Positions 1 through 8,000 of a stretch of DNA of 8,000 nt are shown piece by piece. A model generated the notes under the pieces. It was not told the DNA's origin. It saw only the letters and a program-made list of their open reading frames with translations, and ran no database searches. The first letter of the stretch is position 1. Every line of letters begins with the position of its first letter. The position numbers were made by a program, and so were the translations under genes. This DNA comes from Deinococcus murrayi DSM 11303 (lineage in GTDB: Bacteria; Deinococcota; Deinococci; Deinococcales; Deinococcaceae), in the NCBI RefSeq assembly GCF_000482805.1, contig NZ_AXWT01000032.1, positions 1-8,000 of the forward strand. The letters are read 5' to 3'.

Positions 1-95
<95 letters not shown>

Positions 96-184
96 TCACG
101 CTGCTGCAGGCCGAGCCGGAAGACTGAATCCCAGGGCCTTTTCCCCGCTTGGAAGCGCTCCCGTTTTTCCCCCCCCATTCTCCA

Positions 185-190
185 GGAGGT
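185..190 (+). promoter_or_regulatory. Ribosome binding site that sets the TTG start of the ROK kinase
   Basis: GGAGGT lies 7 bases upstream of the TTG at 198. It is the only strong Shine-Dalgarno near the N-terminal DIGGTK motif, so it fixes the start on a non-ATG codon. The region 93-184 upstream contains pyrimidine-rich runs but no convincing -35/-10 pair that I can point to. Confidence 0.75.
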
Positions 191-197
191 CCTTATC

Positions 198-1108
198 TTG
201 ACTGCTGCTGCTTTTGCTGCCCGTCCCGCCATCGGCGTCGACATCGGCGGCACCAAAATCGCTACGGGCGTGTTGATCGGGGACGAGTTGCATGGCCGCC
301 ACATTCAGCCCACCCCTGAGACCGGATGGGAAGCCGTGTTGGACGCGGTGGCCGCGCAGGTACGGGCGCTGCGGGCAAGGTACGGCGAGGCGGCCCCGGT
401 GGGGGTGGGCGTGCCCGGTCCCCTCGCGGAGGGCCGCACCCGCGTCAAGTTCGCGCCGAACATCTACGGCTTTACGGACGTGCCGCTGGTGCAGGGCCTA
501 GAAGAGCGCCTGGGGCTGCGGGTTGTGTTGGAAAACGACGCCAAGGCTGCGGCCCTTGCCGAAGCGCACCTGGGCGCGGCGCGGGGCACCGCAAGCAGCG
601 TGTACGTGACCGTCAGCACCGGCATCGGCGCGGGGCTGGTGCTGGGGGGGCGGGTGTGGCGCGGGCACCACGGCATTGCCGGAGAACTCGGCCACGTCAC
701 CGTGATGCCCGGCGGCCCGGTGAGCGGGGCGGGGCTAGACGGGGCGCTGGAGGCCGTCGCGAGCGGCACCGCCATCGCCCGCGACGCGAGCTACGCCCTC
801 AACCGCGAGGTGAGCACCGCCGAAGCTTTTGCCCTCGCCGAAGCGGGGCACCCAGCGGCCCGGCGGGTGGTCACGCAAGCGCTGCGGCACATCGGGATTG
901 CGCTGGCCGACCTGCAAAAGGTGCTCGACCCGGAGGTGTTTGTGCTGGGGGGCGGGGTCGCCAAAGCCGGAGACTTCTTTTTCGCGGGGATTCAAGCCGC
1001 CGCCGACGAGTATGCTGGCCCCTTTGCTCCGGTCACCCTGCGCCGCGCCCAGCTCGGCCCCGACGCGGGCGTCATTGGCGCGGCGCTCGCCGCCCGGCTG
1101 GAGGGCCT

Positions 1109-1112
<4 letters not shown>
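198..1112 (+). CDS. ROK-family sugar kinase, probable glucokinase, lacking the zinc-site cysteines
   Basis: A 304-residue ROK-fold kinase, the usual length for the family, predicted to phosphorylate glucose or a related hexose with ATP in the cytoplasm. The N-terminal phosphate-binding motif is DIGGTK (15-20). END (112-114) carries the probable catalytic base Asp114. The ROK signature follows with STGIGAG and GELGH, giving the sugar contact Glu163 and the conserved His166. In most ROK proteins a CxCGxxGC segment then supplies three zinc ligands; here the equivalent residues are Ser176, Ala178 and Ala183, so the zinc site appears to be lost while the following LE and SG residues remain. The start is TTG at 198 with a good Shine-Dalgarno. 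The stop overlaps the mgsA start as ATGA, indicating translational coupling. Substrate specificity cannot be read from sequence: N-acetyl sugar or fructose kinase activity is possible. Confidence 0.9.
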
Positions 1113-1504
<392 letters not shown>

Positions 1505-1507
1505 CGC

Positions 1508-1591
1508 GTGGCGTGTCGCTGGTAGAGGGAAGCCGGGCGACGCGCGGAACATCGCCCACCTTCCCTCTACCAGCCACAGGCCACACGCCAC
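1508..1591. repeat. Long imperfect inverted repeat between convergent genes
   Basis: Three nested arm pairs are visible. The outer GTGGCGTGT (1508-1516) pairs with ACACGCCAC (1583-1591). The central 15-base arm GCTGGTAGAGGGAAG (1518-1532) pairs perfectly with 1560-1574. The inner GGGCGA (1535-1540) pairs with TCGCCC (1552-1557), closing an 11-base loop. The only large irregularity is an extra run at 1575-1582 on the right side. The element starts four bases after the mgsA stop and ends four bases before the aminopeptidase stop, so it fills the gap. It lacks a T-tract on either side, so it is not a classical intrinsic terminator, though the stem could protect both 3' ends. It resembles the dispersed small non-coding palindromic repeats of Deinococcus genomes; a second copy is not present in this window. 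Confidence 0.8.
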
Positions 1592-1595
1592 AAGC

Positions 1596-2834
<1,239 letters not shown>

Positions 2835-2841
2835 GTCTGGC

Positions 2842-2847
2842 AGCATA
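2842..2847 (-). promoter_or_regulatory. -10 box of a probable leaderless promoter for the aminopeptidase
   Basis: On the minus strand TATGCT is followed by seven bases and then the GTG start at 2834, so transcription would begin at or next to the start codon. No good -35 hexamer is seen upstream. The geometry is the same as in front of cas3. Confidence 0.5.
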
Positions 2848-2871
2848 CGCCGCACAGAGCCGGGGGCACCC

Positions 2872-2900
2872 TTGACCGCAGCCCCCCCAACCACTATGAT
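2872..2900 (+). promoter_or_regulatory. Sigma70-type promoter of tRNA-Pro
   Basis: TTGACC (2872-2877) and TATGAT (2895-2900) are separated by exactly 17 bases. Transcription would start near 2907, about nine bases before the mature tRNA. It is the best -35/-10 pair I found in the window and is back-to-back with the aminopeptidase start. Confidence 0.85.
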
Positions 2901-2904
2901 TCTT

Positions 2905-2996
<92 letters not shown>

Positions 2997-2997
2997 G

Positions 2998-3027
2998 AAC
3001 TCCCTCCCTCGCGGGGGAGTTTTTTTG
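2998..3027 (+). terminator. Intrinsic terminator of tRNA-Pro
   Basis: AACTCCC (2998-3004) pairs with GGGAGTT (3015-3021), and the T-run spans 3020-3027. It sits six bases after the CCA end and separates tRNA transcription from the cas3 promoter about 50 bases further on. Confidence 0.88.
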
Positions 3028-3075
3028 TTCCTCCGCCCCGCCGCAAGTGCGGCCCCGCGCCCCCGCCCCTGCCGC

Positions 3076-3081
3076 TAGGCT
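3076..3081 (+). promoter_or_regulatory. -10 box of a probable leaderless promoter for cas3
   Basis: TAGGCT is followed by seven bases and then the GTG at 3089, placing the transcript start at the start codon. There is no Shine-Dalgarno before that GTG, and the DNA 17 bases upstream is GC-rich with no recognisable -35. It matches the TANNNT-plus-seven-bases arrangement of the aminopeptidase. Confidence 0.5.
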
Positions 3082-3088
3082 GTCGTCC

Positions 3089-5386
3089 GTGAGTTCGGGG
3101 AAGTTTATGGCCCACCGCCCCAGCGCGGAGCAGCCGCAGTGGCAGCCCCTGCGGGAGCACGCGCAGGGGGTGGCCCGGCGGGCCGAGCATTTCGTGCGGT
3201 ACCTGGCGGTGCCCGGCGTGGGGGTGCAGGCGCGGCTTGCCGGATACCTGCACGACCTGGGCAAGTACCGGGAGGCGTTTCAAAAACACCGCCTGGGCTG
3301 GGACCCGGCAGCGGGGCAGCCGGGGGCCTTTGGGGAACGGCGGGTGCCCCACAGCGACGCGGGGGCGAAGTTCCTGGAGGCCCGCTGGCGCACGCGCCTC
3401 CGCGGGAGTAGCCCCCCGGCCCCGCACGTGGGGCACGAGTTGCCCTTCGTGGTGGCCTGCCATCACGGGGCGCTGCGGAGCGTGGAGGCCCTGAGCGAGC
3501 GGCTCAGCGGCACCGCGCTGGAGGAAGTCCTGCCGCTGCTGAGCCGGGCTTTCGCCGAGCTGCCAGACCTCGCAGACCTCGTCCGGGAGGACCTGCCGCC
3601 CCTCCCCTTGCAGGGCACTGGCCGCGCCTTCCTCATTCGCTTTTTGCTGAGCGCGCTGGTGGACGCCGACCGCCTGGACACCGAAGAGCACGGCTCGCCC
3701 AGCCGGGCTGGGCTGCGCGAGGCCCACGCCGAGGGACCGGAAGAGATGGCCCGCTTGCTCGCCCGCCTCCAGGCTGCGCAGGAGCGCCGGGCCGCCGAGG
3801 ATGCCCGGCACCCGCAGCCCATCAACGCCCTGCGCCGCGAAATGTACACGGAGGCGCTCAGTCACGCTGGTGACCAGCCGGGCTTCTTTCGCCTCACCCT
3901 CCCCACCGGGGCGGGCAAAACGCTGACCTCGCTGGGGTTTGCGCTCGCGCACGCGCAGCGGCACGGGCTGCGCCGGGTGGTGTACGCCCTGCCCTTTACC
4001 ACCATCATCGACCAAACGGCACGGGTCTTCCGCGGGGTGCTGGAGCGGGAAGGCGAGTTCAAGGTGCTGGAGCACCACGCCAACCTAGAGGTCCCGGAGC
4101 AGGCCGAGGGAGAAGAAGCCCAGACGAGCGCCGCCGACCTCGCCACCGAGAACTGGGACGCACCCATCATCGTGACCACCACGGTGCGGCTCTTTCAGGA
4201 GACGCTCTTCGGCACGCGCACCGCGCAGCTCCGGCGGCTGCACAACCTCAGCGGCAGTGTCCTCGTGCTCGACGAGGTGCAGACCCTCCCCGCGCACCTG
4301 CTGACGCCCACGCTGGACGCGCTGCGCTTTTTGGTGCGCTATGCCGGGTGCAGCGTGGTGCTGTGTACGGCCACGCAGCCCGCCCTCGACGCTGGGCCGG
4401 GCTTTTCCGGCCTGGAGCAGGTCCGCGACCTCGTGCCGGACGCGGGGCGGTCTTTCCGTGCCCTGCGGCGGGTGGCGTACGAGCTGCGGCTAGACACCCC
4501 CACCCCCTGGCCCGCCCTCGCCGCCGAGCTGCGGGAGCAGCCGCAGGCGCTGTGCATCGTGAACACCCGCGCCCACGCCGCCGCGCTGTACACCCTCCTG
4601 GGCGACGACCCTGCCCACTTTCACCTCAGCACCCTCCTGTGTCCGGCGCACCGGGAGCGCGAACTGGCGCGGATTCGGGAGCGGCTGGCGGGCGGCCTCT
4701 CTTGCCGAGTCATCTCCACCCAGCTCATCGAGGCGGGCATCGACGTGGACTTTCCCCGCGTCTACCGGGCGCTGGGGCCGCTGGAGGCCATCGTGCAGGC
4801 GGCGGGCCGCTGCAACCGCGAGGGGCGGCGCGCCGAGGGGCAGGTCGTCGTCTTTCGCCCAGAGGACCACCGGCTCCCCCCTGGCGACTACGAGGTGCGC
4901 GGAAGCCTCACCGCCAGCCTCCTGCGAGAAGGCCCGGACCTGCATGACCCGGAGGTCTTCACCCCGTACTTCCGCGACGTCTACAGCCGGGTGAGCACCG
5001 CGCCCCAGGACTTCGACAAAGCCCACGCCGAGCTGAACTTCACGCGAGTGGCGGCGGCCTACCGGATGATGGAGGACACCGTTCCTGTCCTCATCCGCGG
5101 CTATGACCCGGCGCGGGTGGATGCCCTGCTCGGCACCCTGCGGGACAGTCACGGGCAGGAGCGGCGGCACGCCTGGCGCGCCCTGCAACGCTACACGGTG
5201 AACCTCTCCCGCTCTCAAGCCGCCCAGCTGGGCCACCTGCTCACCGACGTGCCGGAGTTGGTGCAGCGGGCGCAGCGGCTGGGCGTCGACCCGCCCCGGC
5301 TGCAGCAATGGCCCCTTACTGCCCGCTATGACGACAAGTTGGGGCTGGTGGCGGAGGGAGCGGATGAGCTGTTCACCGCCTTCTAG
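3089..5386 (+). CDS. cas3: CRISPR-associated nuclease-helicase Cas3 (type I-C)
   Basis: A 765-residue single-polypeptide Cas3 with an N-terminal HD nuclease and a superfamily 2 helicase, which is recruited by target-bound Cascade to nick, unwind and degrade invading DNA. HD-domain metal ligands are His24 (LREHA), the His55-Asp56 pair (YLHDLGKY), His88 (VPHSDAG) and His125-His126 (ACHHGAL). Helicase motifs are LPTGAGKT (271-278), the DEVQ box (395-398, a variant of DEAH), TATQP (427-431), QLIEAGIDVD (545-554) and QAAGRCNR (570-577). All catalytic positions look intact. I chose the GTG at 3089 because the residues KFMAH (5-9) fit the family's conserved FYAHS-like opening, which the ATG at 3107 would cut; a weak GGGG before that ATG keeps it as an alternative. 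It is followed by a 91-base gap to cas5c. Linkage to cas5c and cas8c fixes subtype I-C. Confidence 0.96.
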   Translation: MSSGKFMAHRPSAEQPQWQPLREHAQGVARRAEHFVRYLAVPGVGVQARLAGYLHDLGKYREAFQKHRLGWDPAAGQPGAFGERRVPHSDAGAKFLEARWRTRLRGSSPPAPHVGHELPFVVACHHGALRSVEALSERLSGTALEEVLPLLSRAFAELPDLADLVREDLPPLPLQGTGRAFLIRFLLSALVDADRLDTEEHGSPSRAGLREAHAEGPEEMARLLARLQAAQERRAAEDARHPQPINALRREMYTEALSHAGDQPGFFRLTLPTGAGKTLTSLGFALAHAQRHGLRRVVYALPFTTIIDQTARVFRGVLEREGEFKVLEHHANLEVPEQAEGEEAQTSAADLATENWDAPIIVTTTVRLFQETLFGTRTAQLRRLHNLSGSVLVLDEVQTLPAHLLTPTLDALRFLVRYAGCSVVLCTATQPALDAGPGFSGLEQVRDLVPDAGRSFRALRRVAYELRLDTPTPWPALAAELREQPQALCIVNTRAHAAALYTLLGDDPAHFHLSTLLCPAHRERELARIRERLAGGLSCRVISTQLIEAGIDVDFPRVYRALGPLEAIVQAAGRCNREGRRAEGQVVVFRPEDHRLPPGDYEVRGSLTASLLREGPDLHDPEVFTPYFRDVYSRVSTAPQDFDKAHAELNFTRVAAAYRMMEDTVPVLIRGYDPARVDALLGTLRDSHGQERRHAWRALQRYTVNLSRSQAAQLGHLLTDVPELVQRAQRLGVDPPRLQQWPLTARYDDKLGLVAEGADELFTAF

Positions 5387-5389
5387 CGT

Positions 5390-5412
5390 CTGTCATAAGC
5401 GTGACAGGTCAC
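5390..5412. other. Nested palindromes between cas3 and cas5c
   Basis: CTGTCA (5390-5395) and TGACAG (5402-5407) form a perfect inverted repeat with a six-base spacer, and GTGAC (5401-5405) with GTCAC (5408-5412) forms a second one sharing the middle half-site. The block begins four bases after the cas3 stop and ends about 65 bases before cas5c. It could be a dimeric repressor or CRP-like operator, or a small RNA stem at the cas3 3' end. No T-tract follows, so it is not a simple terminator. The rest of the gap up to the cas5c Shine-Dalgarno is pyrimidine-rich with no clear promoter. Confidence 0.4.
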
Positions 5413-5477
5413 CTTTCATCTACTGGGCGAGCCGTGCCCCCCATCTCTTCCCTTTGCCTTCCCCAGGAGAACCCCCT

Positions 5478-6212
5478 GTGCTAGAGCTGAAAGTCTGGAG
5501 CGACTTCGCCTGTTTCACGCGCCCGGAGAACAAGGCCGAGCGCGTCAGCTACGACGTGATGACCCCCAGTGCGGCGCGGGGCGTGCTGGAAGCGGTGTTC
5601 TGGAAGCCGGAGTTTAGGTGGCAGGTGCGGGAAATCGTGGTGCTGCGGGAAGTCAAGCGCCTGAGCATTCTTCGCAACGAGGTCAACACGCTGGCCTCCG
5701 AACGGGCTGCGAAGGGCTGGGCGGCGAGTGGCGGCGGCTTTCTCGCCGACGAGGACCGCGCCCAGCGGCACGCGCTGATTCTGCGAGACGTGGCCTACCT
5801 CATCCGGGCCGAGATGGTGCTGCGGCCCCACGCGAAAGACCCCTTGCAGAAGTACCAGGAAATCTTCCTGCGCCGCGCCGAAAAGGGGCAAGCCTTCCAC
5901 CAGCCGTACCTGGGCAACCGGGAGTTTACCGCGTTTTTCTCGCTCCCGGACGGTGACGAGCAGCCCGCCAACGTCGTGCGGCAACTCGGCGGCGAGTACG
6001 CCGAGCGCGCGGGCAGGCTGGAGCTGGGCCGGATGCTGTTCGATATGCAGGTCAGTCAGGCGAAAAAAGGTCGCCTGAACTATCGCCAGCACGGCCCCGA
6101 GGGTCCGCGTTGGGTGGAAGGCCACGCCACGCCGCGCTTTTTTGACGCGGCGCTGACGGACGGCGGCGTCTTGCGGGTGCCCGCGCACCTGTATGGGGAG
6201 GTAGGGGAATGA
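5478..6212 (+). CDS. cas5c: Cas5c (Cas5d), crRNA-processing subunit of type I-C Cascade
   Basis: A 244-residue RAMP-fold protein of typical Cas5c length. In subtype I-C, which has no Cas6, Cas5c cleaves the pre-crRNA repeat and stays on the 5' handle as a Cascade subunit. Family features are LKVWSDFACFTRPENKAERVSYDV at the N-terminus, the FWKPEFRW motif (41-48), EIVVL with KRLSILRNEVN (about 60-70), a glycine-rich GGGF (85-88), RDVAYLIRAE (103-112), KYQEIFLRRAEKGQ (125-138) and the conserved PYLGNREF (143-150). The GTG start at 5478 has AGGAGA seven bases upstream, and residues before it do not look like the family. The stop overlaps cas8c as ATGA, so the two subunits are co-translated. By eye, the Tyr and His used for catalysis in Bacillus Cas5d correspond to Phe41 and a Lys125-Tyr126 pair. 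Confidence 0.94.
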   Translation: MLELKVWSDFACFTRPENKAERVSYDVMTPSAARGVLEAVFWKPEFRWQVREIVVLREVKRLSILRNEVNTLASERAAKGWAASGGGFLADEDRAQRHALILRDVAYLIRAEMVLRPHAKDPLQKYQEIFLRRAEKGQAFHQPYLGNREFTAFFSLPDGDEQPANVVRQLGGEYAERAGRLELGRMLFDMQVSQAKKGRLNYRQHGPEGPRWVEGHATPRFFDAALTDGGVLRVPAHLYGEVGE

Positions 6213-8000
6213 GCCTGCTCGCGCAACTGCGCGACTACGAACTCAGAATGCGCCGGGAGGGCATAAAAACGGTCTCGGACGGCGAGCAGGCGAGCGAGGG
6301 CGAAATGCCCTTCATGTACGCCATGCAGAACGTGCGCTGGGAAGTTCGCCTCCAGCAGGACGGCACGGTGCGGGACGTGCAGCCCCGCAGCAGCGGCAAG
6401 AAGGGCAAAGACCTCGGCCAGCCGCTGCCCGCGCCCAACCTGGTCCGCACGACCAACATCAAGCCCCGGCTGCTGATGGACAACGCCGAATACGCGCTGG
6501 GCCTCGCCAAGAAGGAGAACGACAAGAACACGGTCAAGCGCCACGACGCCTTCAAAGCCCTCGTCCTGGCCTGCGCCGAGGCGACGGGTGAACCCAGCGT
6601 GGGGGCCGTCGCCCGCTTCCTGAAGGGCCACGACCCCGAACGTTTCCGGGCCGCGCACTTGGCCGACCACCCCGACTTTGCCCCCGACGCCAACGTGATG
6701 TTCACGGTGGACGGGGTGAGTCCGCTGGAGTTGCCTGAAGTCCAGCGTTTCTGGGCCGCCCAGTTCGCGCAAGGCGGGGAGGAGGAGGCGGGCGGCGAAG
6801 GTTTGCGCGCCGAATGCCTGGTGACCGGCGAGATGGGGGCGGTAATGGACCGCGAACCCGTCAAAATCAAGGGCATCCAGGGCGGGCAGACCAGCGGGAT
6901 GAACTTCATCAGCGCCAACGCGGGGGCCTTTGAGTCCTACGGCCTAGAGGCGTCGCGAATCGCCCCCGTCAAGTTTGAAGTTGCCGAACAGTACGCCAAC
7001 GGCCTGAACCGTCTGCTGGCCGACCCGGAGACCTCGCTGCGGCTGGGGGGCGTGACCTATGTGTTCTGGGCCAAGGAGGGGGCCACCCTGCCCGTCGCCC
7101 AGACCCTGAGTGACCCCCAGGCGATCGACTGGGCCGCTTTTGGCCTCGCCGCCGAAGAAACCGCGCCGCTGGCGACGTCGGCGCAGGTCCGGAGCCTGCT
7201 CACCAGCATCTGCCGGGGCCGCAGCCCCACCCTGGACCCCGGCACGGCTTTTTACGGGGTGGGGATGACCCCCAGCGGCAGCCGCGTGGCGATTCGCAGC
7301 CACCTCACCACGACGGTGGGCGAGGTCGCGGCCCGCCTCGCCGAGTACTTCGCGGCCCAGCGCCTCGCTCCCATTCACCCACCCGGCAGCCGCTTTCCGG
7401 ACCCGGACACCTACGACCTGCGCACCTTGGTGGGCAGCCTCTACCGCGACGCCAGCAAAGAGAGCACCGCGCCGGATGTGGACGCTCTGGTGGGGTTCGC
7501 CCTGAGTGGGCGGGCACTCCCCCGCTCGTTTCTCGCCAAGCTCGCGGCCCGCCACCGCGCCGAGCGGCGAGTGACCCGCCCCCGCGCCGTCCTGACGAAG
7601 ATGGTGCTCCTCTCGCGCGAGTTCAAGGAGTTAGACATGGACAAAGACACGCTGGACGCTCTGAACCCAGAGCAACCCGACCCCGCCTACCACCTGGGCC
7701 GCCTGCTCGCGGTGCTCGACGACATTCAGGGCAGCGTGATGCGGGCGAACACCACCCTGGTCGACCGCTTTTACGGCTCGATGAGCACCACCCCCCACGC
7801 GGTGGTGGGCCGCCTGATGACGGGGTCGCAGGCGCACCTGCAAAAGCTCCGCAAGGAGAACGAACCCGCCTACCGCGCCAAGCAGCGCGACCTCGAAGAG
7901 GTGATGAGCCGCCTCCAGACCATTCCCGCCAAGCCGCTGAGCACCGCGCAGCAGGCCCTCTTTGCACTGGGCTACTACCACCAGCGGGCGCACATCAGCG
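6209..8000 (+). CDS. cas8c: Cas8c (Csd1), large subunit of type I-C Cascade, 3' end outside window
   Basis: At least 597 codons are open to the window edge with no stop or frameshift; family members are roughly 570-650 residues, so little is missing. Cas8c recognises the PAM and starts R-loop formation, then helps recruit Cas3. The N-terminus MSLLAQLRDYELR and the segment IKPRLLMDNAEYALGLAKK followed by VKRHDAFKAL are typical of Csd1. The central core (about 203-250) contains CLVTGEMGAV, VKIKGIQGGQTSGMNFISAN and AFESYGLEAS, among the most conserved stretches of the family. The C-terminal part includes YHLGRLLAVLDDIQ, STTPHAVVGRLMTGSQ and LSTAQQALFALGYYHQ. The start overlaps the cas5c stop by four bases and has GGAGGT six bases upstream. 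The last 120 or so residues double as Cas11c. Cas7c should follow directly downstream. Confidence 0.97.
   Translation, partial: MSLLAQLRDYELRMRREGIKTVSDGEQASEGEMPFMYAMQNVRWEVRLQQDGTVRDVQPRSSGKKGKDLGQPLPAPNLVRTTNIKPRLLMDNAEYALGLAKKENDKNTVKRHDAFKALVLACAEATGEPSVGAVARFLKGHDPERFRAAHLADHPDFAPDANVMFTVDGVSPLELPEVQRFWAAQFAQGGEEEAGGEGLRAECLVTGEMGAVMDREPVKIKGIQGGQTSGMNFISANAGAFESYGLEASRIAPVKFEVAEQYANGLNRLLADPETSLRLGGVTYVFWAKEGATLPVAQTLSDPQAIDWAAFGLAAEETAPLATSAQVRSLLTSICRGRSPTLDPGTAFYGVGMTPSGSRVAIRSHLTTTVGEVAARLAEYFAAQRLAPIHPPGSRFPDPDTYDLRTLVGSLYRDASKESTAPDVDALVGFALSGRALPRSFLAKLAARHRAERRVTRPRAVLTKMVLLSREFKELDMDKDTLDALNPEQPDPAYHLGRLLAVLDDIQGSVMRANTTLVDRFYGSMSTTPHAVVGRLMTGSQAHLQKLRKENEPAYRAKQRDLEEVMSRLQTIPAKPLSTAQQALFALGYYHQRAHIS
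7625..7630 (+). promoter_or_regulatory. Internal ribosome binding site for cas11c within cas8c
   Basis: AAGGAG stands six bases before the in-frame ATG at 7637. It is as good as the site in front of cas8c itself. Its codons read FKEL in Cas8c, so the signal is embedded in coding sequence. Confidence 0.75.
7637..8000 (+). CDS. cas11c: Cas11c, small Cascade subunit translated from inside cas8c (partial)
   Basis: An ATG in the cas8c frame at Cas8c codon 477 begins MDKDTLDALNPEQPDPAYHL and reads 121 codons to the window edge, sharing the cas8c stop beyond 8000. In type I-C systems the small subunit is known to be made by internal initiation near the 3' end of cas8c, and two copies line the belly of Cascade to stabilise the R-loop strands. 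The predicted length (about 120-140 residues) and alpha-helical look (AYHLGRLLAVLDDIQ, LQKLRKENEPAYRAKQRDLEEVMSRL in pieces) fit that subunit. An AAGGAG six bases upstream supports a genuine start. Separate expression here is inferred from the family and the start signal, not shown. Confidence 0.8.
   Translation, partial: MDKDTLDALNPEQPDPAYHLGRLLAVLDDIQGSVMRANTTLVDRFYGSMSTTPHAVVGRLMTGSQAHLQKLRKENEPAYRAKQRDLEEVMSRLQTIPAKPLSTAQQALFALGYYHQRAHIS

Noticed and set aside
163..180. T- and C-run before the ROK kinase as a slippery or regulatory tract
   Set aside because: It is non-coding and short, with no paired element; nothing beyond a pyrimidine-rich leader can be supported.
326..1108. Upstream in-frame extension of mgsA back to 326
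   Set aside because: It overlaps the ROK kinase in another frame, is rich in Arg/Gly/Ala typical of a shadow frame, and MgsA homologues begin where the ATG at 1109 does.
1518..1574. Bidirectional intrinsic terminator
   Set aside because: The stem is strong, but neither side carries a T-run after it, so it is listed as a repeat instead.
2835..2894. Longer N-terminus for the aminopeptidase starting at 2894 or 2846
   Set aside because: The 2894 start would fall inside the -10 box of the tRNA promoter and adds residues not seen in the family. The 2846 ATG overlaps the proposed -10 box; it remains a minor alternative.
5390..5407. DdrO-type radiation response motif of Deinococcus
   Set aside because: The half-sites TGTCA/TGACA look similar, but the known motif has almost no spacer and AT-rich ends; here the spacer is six bases and the ends differ.
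4490..6772. Several minus-strand open frames of 230-272 codons opposite cas3, cas5c and cas8c
   Set aside because: All lie opposite conserved Cas protein motifs with no start signals or recognisable domains.
3000..8000. CRISPR repeat-spacer array
   Set aside because: No regularly spaced direct repeats of 25-40 bases are seen; the array is expected after cas2, beyond the window.

Overview
The window suggests a high-GC bacterium of the Deinococcus-Thermus group, most likely Deinococcus. The clues are very high GC at third codon positions, a methylglyoxal synthase and M29 aminopeptidase of the type common there, and two protein genes whose GTG start codons lie 7 bases after a TANNNT -10 box. 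That last arrangement fits the leaderless mRNAs that are frequent in Deinococcus. The assignment is inference, since no species marker gene is present.

Left part (1-2834): housekeeping metabolism. A possible 3' end of an upstream gene (3-92) is followed by a ROK-family sugar kinase (198-1112, TTG start) that overlaps mgsA (1109-1504) by four bases, forming a two-gene sugar/triose-phosphate operon. Converging on it is an M29 metallo-aminopeptidase (1596-2834, minus strand). The short gap between them is filled by a long imperfect inverted repeat (1508-1591).

Middle (2835-3088): a compact regulatory junction. A strong sigma70-type promoter (2872-2900) drives a tRNA-Pro(GGG) gene with encoded CCA (2916-2992), which ends in an intrinsic terminator (2998-3027). 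On one side is the apparent leaderless promoter of the aminopeptidase, on the other that of cas3.

Right part (3089-8000): the first half of a type I-C CRISPR-Cas operon: cas3 (HD nuclease plus helicase), cas5c (crRNA-processing subunit, no cas6 needed), and cas8c (large subunit, cut by the window edge). Inside cas8c an in-frame ATG at 7637, preceded by a near-perfect Shine-Dalgarno, marks the independently translated small subunit cas11c. Cas5c, Cas8c and Cas11c would form Cascade/I-C with Cas7c, whose gene should lie just beyond 8000 together with cas4, cas1, cas2 and the array. Cas3 is recruited to degrade the target. No repeat-spacer array is visible here.

The system is a known subtype, so I do not claim a new defence system. 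The most informative points are the embedded cas11c start, the paired leaderless promoters, the tRNA-adjacent position of the cas locus, a palindrome between cas3 and cas5c, the loss of the zinc-binding cysteines in the ROK kinase, and the intergenic inverted repeat.
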